From Henriciella sp. (lineage in GTDB: Bacteria > Pseudomonadota > Alphaproteobacteria > Caulobacterales > Hyphomonadaceae): a DNA stretch of 64,000 bases. Each line of letters opens with the position of its first letter. Position 1 is the first letter of the stretch. The notes below the pieces were generated by a model that worked only from the letters and a program-made list of their open reading frames with translations, was not told the origin of the DNA and ran no database searches. A program made the position numbers and the translations under genes. Below, in pieces: positions 42,557-52,423 of this stretch. Location: the NCBI RefSeq assembly GCF_029937755.1, contig NZ_JAPYPG010000002.1, positions 411,648 to 475,647 of the forward strand. Direction: 5' to 3'.

Positions 42557-43809
42557 GCATTTGCCCTCTTGAAAATGTTGACCACAGCAACACCCTCCTC
42601 AATGCCAATTAGGCCGCCGCTGTTTTCGTGGATAGCGTGTCGGGCACCATCAACCTGGCGCTTTCCAGCTTCGCCGCGTAATTGGGTGACAAGCTCATGA
42701 ATTTGCCCCAGCCCGGTTGCGCCGATGGGGTGGCCTTTGGACTCCAGCCCGCCAGACGGATTGATCGGGATTGAGCCGCCAATCGTGAAGTCCCCGCGTT
42801 CCGCTGCCGGGCCTGCTTCACCGATCGGAACTAACATCAAGTTCTCGGCGTGCATCAACTCACCAATCGCGGTTGCATCGTGCACCTCGGCAACGTCCAT
42901 GTCTTCTGGTGAAAGGCAGGCCATTTCATACGCCCTCTCAGCGGCAATTCGCGCAACATGGCGTTCCGGTGCATCGGCGCTGCGCGCGGGGTTTCCACTT
43001 GCAACGGCGCTGGCCATAACCTGGACGGCTCGTGACGTAGTGGCACCAATCTTCCTCAAGCCTTCCTCATTGCAAAGGATGACCGCTGCAGCACCATCCG
43101 AGATCGGTGAGCACATTGGCAGCGTCAAAGGGTAAGTGATGGGAGGTGCTGAAAGAATTTCATCAATCGTGTAAGGCTGACGGTATTGCGAATACTCATT
43201 GTGCTCTGAATGCTGATGATTTTTCGCGGCTATCGCAGCAATCTGGCGCTGAGTCGTGCCATAGCGCTTCATATGGTTCCGGCCGAACGCTGCGTAGATT
43301 TTCATGAATACGCTATAAGGGCGTTCAGATTCCGATCCCTCCGGTTCGGCAACACCTTCGCCCAACTGGAGAAGCCTTTTGGCATTCTCCTCAGGTGTCT
43401 CAACATCCCAACCGCCATCGAACACAGCGAACATCCTCGCCTTGTCAGGCACGTTCATTTTCTCGACACCCGCCGCCAGGACAACGTCCTGCATACCAGC
43501 CTTAAGCGCCTGAACAGCAAGGTGAAAGGAGGATGAACTGGACGCACAGGCGTTTTCAATATTGAATGCGGGAATACCTGTCAGCCCGATCTTGCTGAGC
43601 GCAACCTGGCCAGGAACAAAGGTTTGTCCCTGCAAGAACCCTTGGGTCGCACTGGAATGGTAAACTGCCTCCACGGCGGCCTTGGTGCAGCCTGCATCAT
43701 CCGCCGCACGCAAAATGGCGGTGTCCAGCAATTCAGAAATACTTGCTTCCAGATGCCGCCCGAAATGCGTCATGCCGACGCCTACAATATAAATCTTACT
43801 ATCCGACAA
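42553..43809 (-). CDS. SCP-x/SCP2-type thiolase
   Basis: A 418-aa thiolase of the sterol-carrier-protein type. It starts GVGMTHFGRHLEAS, has the nucleophilic Cys in ENACASSSSSFHLA (near 89), the EVHDATAIGELMHAENL region and the late GGLESKGHPIGATGLGQIHEL motif with its catalytic His. A second reactive Cys typical of degradative thiolases is not obvious. These enzymes cleave 3-oxoacyl-CoA of branched or steroid side chains. It overlaps the acyl-CoA dehydrogenase gene by 4 nt. Confidence 0.88.
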   Translation of the reverse strand: MSDSKIYIVGVGMTHFGRHLEASISELLDTAILRAADDAGCTKAAVEAVYHSSATQGFLQGQTFVPGQVALSKIGLTGIPAFNIENACASSSSSFHLAVQALKAGMQDVVLAAGVEKMNVPDKARMFAVFDGGWDVETPEENAKRLLQLGEGVAEPEGSESERPYSVFMKIYAAFGRNHMKRYGTTQRQIAAIAAKNHQHSEHNEYSQYRQPYTIDEILSAPPITYPLTLPMCSPISDGAAAVILCNEEGLRKIGATTSRAVQVMASAVASGNPARSADAPERHVARIAAERAYEMACLSPEDMDVAEVHDATAIGELMHAENLMLVPIGEAGPAAERGDFTIGGSIPINPSGGLESKGHPIGATGLGQIHELVTQLRGEAGKRQVDGARHAIHENSGGLIGIEEGVAVVNIFKRANA

Positions 43810-43836
43810 GACTCTCTCCCCATCTACAGATGGCCG

Positions 43837-44643
43837 CTACTGGCCTGAATATTTCGGTGTTCGTTTCTCACTGAAGGCTGAAAGCCCTTCGAGGAAGTCA
43901 GCGGATTTTGCATGCGCTTCGAGATGGCGCATTTCCAACGCGATGGCTTCGCGCGCGGACAAGTGTGCGCTTCCGGCAACCATCTCCTTCATACGCTGAA
44001 GTACAAGCGGGCTTTTCTCCGCCAGCTTTGCAGCAAGCGCCTCTGCAACCGATGACAAGTCGTCATCCTCAACAACTTGGCTTACAAATCCGGCTTCACG
44101 AAACGCTTCCGCCGACCAATGATCGCCGGAGAATAGGAGATAATTCGCTTTCTTTTCGCCAACATACCTCGGCAAGAGAGATCCCCCGCCGCCCGGCAGA
44201 ACACCAAAATTGGAATGGGCGTCGCCCAGCCGCGCACTGCGCGCCGCCATCACGACATCGCAGGTCATGGCTAGCTCCAGTCCGCCGGCCAAAGTCAATC
44301 CATTGAGCGCTGCAATTGTCGGCTTCGGCAAAGCACGAATAGCCAAAAACACGTTCTGAATGTCGCGAAGGAAGCCAAGAAACCCGGTATTGTCACCAGC
44401 CTGAACTTCCCCCAAAACGCCCTTCAGGTCAGCACCGCAGCAAAAGGCGCGCCCGCTCCCAGTGATAGTCAGCACTCGAATCTCATCGCGCTCGGCAACA
44501 TCTTTCACACATTGCGCAAGTTCATTCACCATTAGAGCGGACAGTGCATTCATGCTGCTCGGACGCGTCAGGGTAATTCGTGCACACGAATCTTCCGCCT
44601 CAAATTTCAGGGTTTCAAACGACAATTGTCCAATTCCAAGCAT
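43837..44643 (-). CDS. Enoyl-CoA hydratase/isomerase family protein
   Basis: A 268-aa crotonase-fold protein from ATG 44643 (MLGIGQLSFETLKFEAED). A GTG at 44691 would add 16 residues; neither has a strong ribosome-binding site. Oxyanion-hole segments are GSGRAFCCGADLKG and NGLTLAGGLELAMTCDVVMAA. The DAHSNFGVLPGGGGS segment is typical of hydratases. It lies 27 nt before the thiolase gene and probably supplies its 3-hydroxyacyl precursor. Confidence 0.87.
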   Translation of the reverse strand: MLGIGQLSFETLKFEAEDSCARITLTRPSSMNALSALMVNELAQCVKDVAERDEIRVLTITGSGRAFCCGADLKGVLGEVQAGDNTGFLGFLRDIQNVFLAIRALPKPTIAALNGLTLAGGLELAMTCDVVMAARSARLGDAHSNFGVLPGGGGSLLPRYVGEKKANYLLFSGDHWSAEAFREAGFVSQVVEDDDLSSVAEALAAKLAEKSPLVLQRMKEMVAGSAHLSAREAIALEMRHLEAHAKSADFLEGLSAFSEKRTPKYSGQ

Positions 44644-44791
44644 TGGGCCGCGTTCGCTCCAAAACTTGGCCCGTTCCAGATGAGGCTTCACTTTATCGGG
44701 CCAGAAAACTTATTGAACATCAGACGCATGTCACCGTGCGCCAAAGCGTCGTCAGTCGAGCCGCCCAAGGCAATGCAGAGCTCTAGCGATG

Positions 44792-45889
44792 TCAGCTATC
44801 GTCCAGCTGGCGCTCATTCTCGAGGAATTCCTGCGGGGACTGCCCCGTTAACCGGCGAAACGCACGGGAGAAATTGCTGGGGTCCTTGTATCCCAACAGA
44901 TACGATATCTCCTTGATGGACCGACGACCTGTCCGCAAATAGCCGATAGCGAGATGCTGGCGAACATCGTCGAGCACGGTGTTGAAGGTTGTGCCCTCAT
45001 CCTGCAATTGGCGCTGAAGACTTCGGTTACTTGTATTTAGCTCTCTTGAAACCGACTCCAGGGAGACAGCTCCATCCGGTAGCATTTCGACAATCGCCGC
45101 CCGGATCCGCGGAATAATTTGTTGTTCATCGAACCGGGCAATGTATTCCATCGCAATCTGGTCATTCCTTCGAACAATGTCGGAATTCGCGCCGCGCAGC
45201 ACGCGCGTATAGTCCTTCTCGGCCACATGCAGCTCTAGACTGTCGTGACCATATTCGATCGGACAACAGAAAAAGGCATCAAATTCATCCATCGCGACCT
45301 TACCAGGTTTCGGACGACGCATTCTTACCAAAACAGGAGAATAGTCCGCTCGGTAAACCATTCTGACGAAGCGAAGCACCGTCGCCAAAAAAACATCCTG
45401 GCGGACCGGCGGCACGTCTTCCTTGAGTTCAATGGAATGAATGAGGCACCCCTTCCTGATTTCAGACCTTGTCTCAGCAGAATGAGAAATTAGCCTGAAA
45501 AAACGATCAAACCGGTGGAAGAATGTTTCCAGCGTTCGGCTTGAGAACAATGAATACCCAAGCGCATGCATTGAGCCGGGCGTATTTCGCTCGGCCAGCT
45601 TCAGCCCGATCGTCTCATCACCTGTCGCCTCTACGATGAGCTCAATGAAGCGACTGAATCGTCTAGACCGCACCCTGGCATTCGGGTCCTGGAGAATATC
45701 AGGATCAACTTCCGCACGCCGCAGTAGATCTGGTACATCAATGGAAAAGTCAAATTCGTCCAATATGGCCACAATCTGTATGAGCCAGGATGCAATGACT
45801 GACCGCGTCTCACTCAATTCTGGTTGCGCCTTACCTGATGATGTGTGGTTCAAATATCGATTGTCCTGTACGACCGTCTTCGATGACAA
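44792..45889 (-). CDS. AraC family transcriptional regulator
   Basis: A 365-aa AraC/XylS regulator of the OruR/ArgR-like long form. An N-terminal Arabinose_bd-like domain (about 30-230; LAERNTPGSMHALGYSLFSSRTL) precedes a double-HTH at the C-terminus: VSRELNTSNRSLQRQLQDEGTTF and then RSIKEISYLLGYKDPSNFSRAFRRLTGQSPQEF. It sits within the catabolic cluster on the same strand. It is the best candidate for its substrate-responsive activator. Confidence 0.9.
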   Translation of the reverse strand: MSSKTVVQDNRYLNHTSSGKAQPELSETRSVIASWLIQIVAILDEFDFSIDVPDLLRRAEVDPDILQDPNARVRSRRFSRFIELIVEATGDETIGLKLAERNTPGSMHALGYSLFSSRTLETFFHRFDRFFRLISHSAETRSEIRKGCLIHSIELKEDVPPVRQDVFLATVLRFVRMVYRADYSPVLVRMRRPKPGKVAMDEFDAFFCCPIEYGHDSLELHVAEKDYTRVLRGANSDIVRRNDQIAMEYIARFDEQQIIPRIRAAIVEMLPDGAVSLESVSRELNTSNRSLQRQLQDEGTTFNTVLDDVRQHLAIGYLRTGRRSIKEISYLLGYKDPSNFSRAFRRLTGQSPQEFLENERQLDDS

Positions 45890-45942
45890 GCTTTATCGGT
45901 TCATGACGGTTTGTCCAATTTTTGAACAGGATTGTACACGCT

Positions 45943-47613
45943 TCAGCCAATACTGCGGACCTGGCCGCCCCAGTATTTCTTACGTACATCCTTTCGCAAC
46001 ACCTTACCAACGACGCTCAGAGGCAGTTCCTCCACGAACAACACGGATTTTGGTGTTTTGAAAGATCCGATCTGCTCTTTTACATAGGCAATCAGGTCAG
46101 ATTCGGCCACCTCAACAGAGTCGTTAAGGATGACTTCCGCATGTACAGCCTCGCCCCATTCTTCGTGGGGAACACCGACAACCGCTGACATCAAAACGCC
46201 AGGATGGGAGTTGACTGCGGCCTCAACCTCAGTCGCATAGACATTGAAACCACCCGTGATGATCATGTCCTTCTTCCGATCAACCAGGTAGCAATATCCG
46301 TTTTCGTCCGTATATCCGATATCCCCTGACTTCCAGTATCCGTTGACGAATTCCTCCTTCGTCTTCTCTGGATTGCCTTCATAGCCAAGACAGGTTGAGC
46401 GCGATCGCAAATAGAACTCGCCGAGTTCGCCTACAGGAACTGGATTACCGTCATCATCGCAAACCGACAGTTCGATCCCGGTTGAGCGTCGACCCGCGGA
46501 CGCGAGTCGGCCTTCAGTCTCAGCGTCCACGATATGATCTTTCTTGCTCAGGCAGAGGGTTGCCGCCAGATGTTCCGTGGAGCCGTACACTTGTGTGAAT
46601 ATTGAACCGAATCGCTCAACCAGGAGCTTGGCCTTGGCCGGGCTCATGGGGGCCGCGCCATACAACACCGTGCGCAATGAGGATAGGTCATACTCTCGTG
46701 CTTCGGGCATTTCCAAAAGGCGGTACGCCAGAGTCGGTACGATGAAGGCGTGAGAAATCTTCTCTTGCTGGATATAGCGGCACCAGTTCTCCAGACTGGG
46801 CTCGTTCATTGTTACCGTGCAACCACCGCTGAACAGAACCGGCAAAAGCATCATACCGCTGCCATGGCTAATGGGAGCTATATGCAGCATGCGGCAGCCA
46901 TCGAAGAAATCCGGGTCTGGAAGTGTCAGGAAACTATCGCGGCACCCCAGAATGTTGTCGATTGAATACTTCGCGCACTTGCTGTCACCAGTCGTGCCTC
47001 CTGTAAAGCGCATGAGCACGACGTGCGTTCGATCATCGATTTCAATATCTGTGTTCTCTGTCGACGCGTTCGCCAAAAGATCGGGAAGGGCCAACACGCC
47101 TGAATATGGCTTGACCAGAGCATCCATCACAACAATCTGAATGCCGCGTTCGGTAAGCGGGCCAGCATGGGAGGCTAGGAGGTCATTCTCGATGAATGCG
47201 ACTTTGGGCTTGACGATGTCGATCTGGCCAAGATGCGTTTCCAGGCTGTCGAGGTAGTTGGCATGACAACATGTTGCATAAGCTTTTGCAGCTGACCCCC
47301 AATGGAACAGGGAGAGATTGTCATTTTGCAGCATACAGACATATCGGTCGCCCGCGCCGAGATTCAGGTTTCCATTGAGAATATGTGCAATCTGATTGGT
47401 TATGATGTGATAGTCACGAAAACTCAGCCGGCGGCCACGCTCAAGATTCACAATCGCCTCACGATCTCCGAAGGATTCCGCGAGCCCTTGCATGACACGG
47501 CTGTAATTTACCCGCCCGCCTTCTGTCGAAACCAATGCTGCAGCAGAACTTGGAGCGACGTCAACAGGCATCAGTTCACGGTCATTGCGCTTTTTTGAGA
47601 AAATTCCGAACAC
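45943..47613 (-). CDS. Acyl-CoA ligase (AMP-binding, class I adenylate-forming)
   Basis: A 556-aa acyl-CoA synthetase. The P-loop-like LMRFTGGTTGDSKCAK (near 200), VYGSTEH, the YWKSGDIGYTDENGYCYLVDRKKDMIITGG hinge region and a C-terminal Lys region (PLSVVGKVLRKDVR) are all present. It uses GTG 47613 as start, with GGAGG 9 nt upstream. It activates a carboxylic acid, probably the product of the aldehyde dehydrogenase encoded upstream, for beta-oxidation. The AraC gene follows it. Confidence 0.9.
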   Translation of the reverse strand: MFGIFSKKRNDRELMPVDVAPSSAAALVSTEGGRVNYSRVMQGLAESFGDREAIVNLERGRRLSFRDYHIITNQIAHILNGNLNLGAGDRYVCMLQNDNLSLFHWGSAAKAYATCCHANYLDSLETHLGQIDIVKPKVAFIENDLLASHAGPLTERGIQIVVMDALVKPYSGVLALPDLLANASTENTDIEIDDRTHVVLMRFTGGTTGDSKCAKYSIDNILGCRDSFLTLPDPDFFDGCRMLHIAPISHGSGMMLLPVLFSGGCTVTMNEPSLENWCRYIQQEKISHAFIVPTLAYRLLEMPEAREYDLSSLRTVLYGAAPMSPAKAKLLVERFGSIFTQVYGSTEHLAATLCLSKKDHIVDAETEGRLASAGRRSTGIELSVCDDDGNPVPVGELGEFYLRSRSTCLGYEGNPEKTKEEFVNGYWKSGDIGYTDENGYCYLVDRKKDMIITGGFNVYATEVEAAVNSHPGVLMSAVVGVPHEEWGEAVHAEVILNDSVEVAESDLIAYVKEQIGSFKTPKSVLFVEELPLSVVGKVLRKDVRKKYWGGQVRSIG

Positions 47614-47670
47614 AGAGACTGTCCTCCCTTTTGTCTACACCACCCTAAGATTGCTGCGTACAGGATCGAT

Positions 47671-49095
47671 TTAAAGCAGCTTTTTAAATAGATTCAGCAA
47701 CCAGCCCGTCTTCGAAGAATAGGGAGGCAGCAATTGGCTAAGCACACTGATCTTCGATTGTGAGAACACCGGCTTCAAATGACTGAACCGCTCGAAACTT
47801 CCCGGCCCCAAATAGGATCCGATCCCGCTTTGCCCGATGCCGCCAAATGGAAGACGGCGCTGGAAGACGTGCATCACCGTGCCGTTCAGGGTCACGCCGC
47901 CAGCATGGGTTTCGCCAAGGATTTTTCGTCGACCTGCACTGTCTTTACCGAAATAGTAAAGTGCCAGTGGCCGCTCGCCAGCATTGATGTACTCGATTAC
48001 TTCGTCTTCCGTACGATAGGTCAGGATCGGCAGAATCGGCCCGAAAATCTCTTCCTGCATCAGCCCCATATCGCTTGCAACATTGGTCACAGCCAGCGGG
48101 GCTATTCGATGAGCAGCCTCGAACATGCCATCGCCACTGCCTGCGAGATTGGTCACTCCGGCACCTTTTGCGCGGGCGTCTTCAACCAGTCCCCGCAAAC
48201 GGTCAAACTGCCGGTGATTTATAATGCTTGTATAGTCCTGATTGGCTTCGATCTCGCCAAAACACTTGTGCACCTGCCTGGCGAGCGCTGACACAAAGTC
48301 TTCTACACTCCCTTCTGGAACGAATGCGTAGTCGACACCGATGCACGTTTGTCCTGCGTTGAGGAGCTTGCCGAAAACAAGGCTCTGCGCGACTTCTGGA
48401 AAATGAGCACTTTTATCAATGATAATGGGGCACTTGCCGCCAAGCTCAAGCGTCACAGGTGTCAAATTGGCTGCGGCCGACTGGGCGACTTTTTTACCTG
48501 TATTGGGCGAACCGGTGAAGAGAATATGATCGAATGGAAGAGACGTCATCTGCTGCGCGACATCCGGGCCGCCGATTACCACTGCTATCTCTTCTTCTGA
48601 AAAATACTTGCGAACAAGACGCTGCGAAATTTCAGCTGAATGAGCCGAAATTTCACTTGGCTTGGCAATAATCCGGTTGCCAGCCGCCAACGCACCCGCC
48701 GCACCGGCGAATACTGTGCCATAGGGATAGTTCCAGGTTCCGAGAATGCCGACGACACCAAGGGGTTGCGGAATTAGCCGCGAAGATCCCGGCAATCCAA
48801 ACGTGTCAGTTTTGACACTGCGCGGCTTCATCCAGTGTTTTAAATGGCGCCGTGCAAATTTCACATCCGACAGAACCAGCATGATGTCTGTCAGGATGGT
48901 TTCATACCGGCTGCGTATTCCGAAATCAGCCCTAACCGCGTTAATGAGTTCGTCTTCATGCGTCTCGAACATTTTCCCAAGACGAGCCAGCAGGTCCATC
49001 CGGGTTTCATAGCTGCGGGACACCTGCTCTCGCGTGAGGGAACGCTGCAGGGTGAATATCCTCTCAAGCTCGGTGATGCCGGTTTCAATCCCCAC
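47671..49095 (-). CDS. Aldehyde dehydrogenase, coniferyl-aldehyde-dehydrogenase-like
   Basis: A 474-aa NAD(P)-dependent aldehyde dehydrogenase of the class 3/coniferyl aldehyde type. It has WNYPYGTVFAGAAGALAAGN, LFTGSPNTGKKVAQSAA, catalytic Glu in LELGGKCP and catalytic Cys in NAGQTCIGVDYAFV (near 250). A hydrophobic C-terminal tail (GWLLNLFKKLL) may touch the membrane, as in fatty aldehyde dehydrogenases. It starts at GTG 49095, sharing one base with the SDR stop (TAGTG). It probably oxidises the aldehyde made by the PQQ alcohol dehydrogenase. Confidence 0.9.
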   Translation of the reverse strand: MGIETGITELERIFTLQRSLTREQVSRSYETRMDLLARLGKMFETHEDELINAVRADFGIRSRYETILTDIMLVLSDVKFARRHLKHWMKPRSVKTDTFGLPGSSRLIPQPLGVVGILGTWNYPYGTVFAGAAGALAAGNRIIAKPSEISAHSAEISQRLVRKYFSEEEIAVVIGGPDVAQQMTSLPFDHILFTGSPNTGKKVAQSAAANLTPVTLELGGKCPIIIDKSAHFPEVAQSLVFGKLLNAGQTCIGVDYAFVPEGSVEDFVSALARQVHKCFGEIEANQDYTSIINHRQFDRLRGLVEDARAKGAGVTNLAGSGDGMFEAAHRIAPLAVTNVASDMGLMQEEIFGPILPILTYRTEDEVIEYINAGERPLALYYFGKDSAGRRKILGETHAGGVTLNGTVMHVFQRRLPFGGIGQSGIGSYLGPGSFERFSHLKPVFSQSKISVLSQLLPPYSSKTGWLLNLFKKLL

Positions 49096-49868
49096 TATCT
49101 CGCCCTCAAACGTGTTGCCGCATCGAGGCGAATTGTTTCACCATTCAAGTATCCATTCTCGACGATGAACTGGCATGCGTGTGCAAATTCCATGGGGTCT
49201 CCGGCGCGGCGTGGCGCCTCGACAGTGTCGACCAGTGAAGCGACCACCTTCTCACCCAGACTCTTCACCATCTGTGTCAAAAACAGCCCCGGTGCGATCG
49301 CGTTGACACGGACGCCGACGGCTCCGAGTTCCCGCGCCGCCGGCATGTTCATACCGATCACACCCGCCTTGGACGCTGAATAGCCGGCCTGACCTATTTG
49401 CCCTTCATAGGCGGCACCGGATGACACATTGATAACGACTCCCCGCTCGCCCAGATCGTCTGGCGCGTTCCTCGCCATGACGGCAACGCATTTACTCATG
49501 ACGTTGAATGTGCCGACGAGGTTGACCATGACCACCTTGGTGAACTTGTCGAGTTGACAAGGTTTGCCGTCCCGGTCGAGAATTTTGGTCGGTGCCGGAA
49601 TGCCTGCCGCGTTGACAGCAATCTGAATGGTCCCGAATTTCTCGACGGTATTTGTCACCGCCTCCGCAACCGATTGATCATCGGTCACATCGACCTTGAA
49701 GAACTGGCAGACCTTGTTTCCAAGTTCGCCACAGAGCGCGTTTCCTGCGACTTCGCTCAGATCGAAGAGCGCGACGCGTGCGCCCTGCTCAACAAAACTG
49801 CGTGCCGCAGCAGCGCCTAGTCCAGAGGCGCCACCTGTAACCACAGCGACTTTTCCATCGAGTTTCAT
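49095..49868 (-). CDS. SDR oxidoreductase, HSD10/3-hydroxyacyl-CoA dehydrogenase-like
   Basis: A 257-aa SDR. It has TGGASGLG (about 12-19), VDVTDDQSV, NAAGIP and catalytic YSASKAG (near 160), and ends with GETIRLDAATRLRAR. The pattern GAAAARSFVEQGARVALFDLSE and the C-terminus are close to type 2 3-hydroxyacyl-CoA dehydrogenases (HSD10), which prefer NAD and branched-chain or steroid substrates. It lies upstream of the aldehyde dehydrogenase with a one-base overlap and downstream of the TonB receptor. Confidence 0.88.
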   Translation of the reverse strand: MKLDGKVAVVTGGASGLGAAAARSFVEQGARVALFDLSEVAGNALCGELGNKVCQFFKVDVTDDQSVAEAVTNTVEKFGTIQIAVNAAGIPAPTKILDRDGKPCQLDKFTKVVMVNLVGTFNVMSKCVAVMARNAPDDLGERGVVINVSSGAAYEGQIGQAGYSASKAGVIGMNMPAARELGAVGVRVNAIAPGLFLTQMVKSLGEKVVASLVDTVEAPRRAGDPMEFAHACQFIVENGYLNGETIRLDAATRLRAR

Positions 49869-49919
49869 GTTCGCAAGCTCCTGACCTGCTATTGTCAGCT
49901 TTCAACCGCTCAAGTCTGG

Positions 49920-49951
49920 AGCAGCCTCCCTTCGATGGAAAGGAGGCTGCT
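49920..49951. promoter_or_regulatory. Strong intercistronic hairpin after the second TonB receptor
   Basis: Perfect 10-bp arms (AGCAGCCTCC and its complement) around a 12-nt loop, lying between the receptor stop (49961) and the SDR start (49868). No T run follows on the minus strand, so it more likely protects or separates the receptor mRNA than ends it. It mirrors the hairpin after the block B receptor. Confidence 0.55.
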
Positions 49952-49960
49952 ACAAGACGA

Positions 49961-52423
49961 TCAGAAATTTATACGGCCTTCGGCACCAATCACGCGCGGC
50001 TCTTCGATCCAGCCAACATACACGCCCGGGCTGAGTGGCGCGTCGACCGAGGCGGTATAGGTGGCTTCATCGGTTAGGTTGCGACCGAATACACGGAATT
50101 CGTAGCGGCCAAACTCCACCCCGACATGAGCATCGAATTTCGTATATCCTTCCTGAAACGCGTTCGGGTCGAGGTCGCCATCCAGGAACATCTCGTCCTT
50201 GAAGTTGGCTCCAATCCGGGCATTCAGATCGAAATTCTCGAAACTGCGATTGAAGGCGAGATAGACGTTACCACTGAACTCGGGCGCAAAGGCCCCGCGT
50301 TCGCCGGCAAGGTCCTTGGTACCCACACCTGCAGAATCCGGGCATGTGCCCAAGCCCGTTTCGATCACTGAACACCCTGCCCCTGGGAAGGACTGGAATT
50401 CGTGATCGAGATAGGCGAACGCCCCGCCAATCTCGATTTCGTCGCTGAGAAGGAACTGGCCATCAAGTTCCAGCCCCTGCACTTGAAGTTCAGCCGCGTT
50501 CCCAACCACGAAGCTTGTCCCACTCCACGAGGTTACCTGCAGGTCTTCTAACTCGCTTCGGAAAATGATTGCCCCGATGCGAGCACGGTCACCCATGAAC
50601 TGGTGCTTGATACCAGCTTCCCAAGCCGTGACTTTCTCATCCTCAAATTCATGACCCGGACGCGGGCTCCCATCCGGTTCCGCCGTGTCAGGACTGAAAT
50701 TGTAACCACCAGATTTATAGCCAGTGGAATAGGAAATATAGGCCGACCCGTTGTCAGCATACTGCCAGCGCAGTTTTACAGATGGATCAAGATGATCTTC
50801 TGTTCGCGTATCGTTGAGGTCAGCAGCAAAGCGGTTGAGCAATGCGGCAAAAGTCGTTGCAGAGTTCAATCCATCTGCACCCCCAACAGTAGCGGCGGCG
50901 GTTAGATATTCGGTTAGATCGGCAGACCCGATCGTGTCTGCGGGTGTGACAAGGCCAACGAAGTCTCGGGGTGTGCCGGCTCCAACAACAACACTCTTAT
51001 CGATGCTCTTCTCATCTTCGGAGTAACGCAAACCTAGTTCAAGTGTGACGCTGTCGGTCAGGTCAATGCCAAGCTCGCCAAAAAGCGCAATCGTTTCGGC
51101 TTGTTGATCGAAGAAAGTGCGTTGAGCAACGTTAACAATACCGCCGGGCAAAATCGATGTTGGCAAAACGCCAAATGTGCCATTGAACGCCGTTGTCTCT
51201 TCAATATAAGCATCCTGGTTTTCATAATACAGCCCGCCCAAGAAATTTATGCGCCCATCCCAGTCTGTGGCAATGCGAAGTTCCTGGCTAAACATGTCCA
51301 GTTCTTCTTCATCAAGATTGTGAATGAAGCTGACAGGCAGAAAATCCACATCGTGATGTTGAGCGAAATCGAAAGAGGAGTAGCCAGTAATCGAAGTGAG
51401 GGTAAAGTTATCGAACTCCCATTCTGCCTTCACAGATCCGCTCAATGATTCAGTTGTCTCCGTGTCGGAGATTGGAGGGTCGCCGACACGGAATGCGGGA
51501 TTGCCGTTGAAGCTGACATAAGCGGTATCTCCAGTAGAAACTCCAAAGTCTGGATGAAGCATTTGTGAGAGCGCTATCGTGCTAGGCGTCGGCAGGCGAT
51601 CATCAATCGCATTAATGGTAAGCTCCTTACCGACCCCGTCCATTTCAAGATAGCTCAGTTTCGTCTCAACGTTTAAACTCTCCGTTGGTTGCCAGGCGAG
51701 CGTCGCCCGGGCGAACATGTCTTCGCGCTCGGCTTCGTCGCGATCAAAGACACGGTTCTCAACATATCCGTCAGTCGTCGTATAACGAATTGCCAACCGG
51801 CCTGCCAAATTATCCGCCAAGCCCGCGGAAAAGACGCCCGAGTAGCTTTGCGTATTGAATTCTGGTTCCCAGGCGACACCGACCCAACCATTGAGTTCTT
51901 CCCCGACTTCTGGCGAGGCCGTTTCAAGCTTGATCGCGCCAGCAACCGTGTTCTTACCGAATAGAACGCCCTGGGGCCCACGCAGAACCTCGACTTGCTG
52001 CAGGTCGAACTGGGACTGTGAGAATTGGCGGCTGCGCGGCTGATAAACGCCATCCACATAAAGGCCAACCGATTGCTCGAACCCCTTGTTGATTCCGGAT
52101 CCGACACCTCGGATAAAGATGTTCGAGGTTTGCGCTCCCCGACCGACCTGCAGGCCCGGCACGCGCGCGGAAATCTGCTCAAGGTTCGTGACCCCTTGCG
52201 CTTCCAGCTCTGCTCCGGAAACGGCGGTCACGGCCACTGGAGCATTGATCAGCGTCTCGTCCCGTTTACGTGCCGTAACAGTCACTGTTGTCAGTCTTGC
52301 TTCCCGCTCCGCTTCTGTTTCGGCAGGGACATCTGCCACTTGCCCATAGGCTGGCGCGGCAAGGGCAATGGCGATCGGCAAAATTGCTGCGCCGCTTAAA
52401 TTGAATCTAAACTTCTGGTTCAT
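49961..52423 (-). CDS. TonB-dependent outer-membrane receptor (block D)
   Basis: An 820-aa TonB-dependent receptor. A signal peptide ending near AAPAYGQ is followed by a TonB-box-like TTVTVTARKRDE, a plug domain (about 55-170; ISARVPGLQVGRG, VDGVYQPRSRQFSQ, VLRGPQGVLFGKN) and a beta-barrel ending in RINF. The plug wording is typical of Caulobacter/sphingomonad receptors for hydrophobic or plant/steroid compounds. GGGAGG upstream supports ATG 52423. It heads the block D catabolic cluster and probably imports its substrate. Confidence 0.92.
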   Translation of the reverse strand: MNQKFRFNLSGAAILPIAIALAAPAYGQVADVPAETEAEREARLTTVTVTARKRDETLINAPVAVTAVSGAELEAQGVTNLEQISARVPGLQVGRGAQTSNIFIRGVGSGINKGFEQSVGLYVDGVYQPRSRQFSQSQFDLQQVEVLRGPQGVLFGKNTVAGAIKLETASPEVGEELNGWVGVAWEPEFNTQSYSGVFSAGLADNLAGRLAIRYTTTDGYVENRVFDRDEAEREDMFARATLAWQPTESLNVETKLSYLEMDGVGKELTINAIDDRLPTPSTIALSQMLHPDFGVSTGDTAYVSFNGNPAFRVGDPPISDTETTESLSGSVKAEWEFDNFTLTSITGYSSFDFAQHHDVDFLPVSFIHNLDEEELDMFSQELRIATDWDGRINFLGGLYYENQDAYIEETTAFNGTFGVLPTSILPGGIVNVAQRTFFDQQAETIALFGELGIDLTDSVTLELGLRYSEDEKSIDKSVVVGAGTPRDFVGLVTPADTIGSADLTEYLTAAATVGGADGLNSATTFAALLNRFAADLNDTRTEDHLDPSVKLRWQYADNGSAYISYSTGYKSGGYNFSPDTAEPDGSPRPGHEFEDEKVTAWEAGIKHQFMGDRARIGAIIFRSELEDLQVTSWSGTSFVVGNAAELQVQGLELDGQFLLSDEIEIGGAFAYLDHEFQSFPGAGCSVIETGLGTCPDSAGVGTKDLAGERGAFAPEFSGNVYLAFNRSFENFDLNARIGANFKDEMFLDGDLDPNAFQEGYTKFDAHVGVEFGRYEFRVFGRNLTDEATYTASVDAPLSPGVYVGWIEEPRVIGAEGRINF

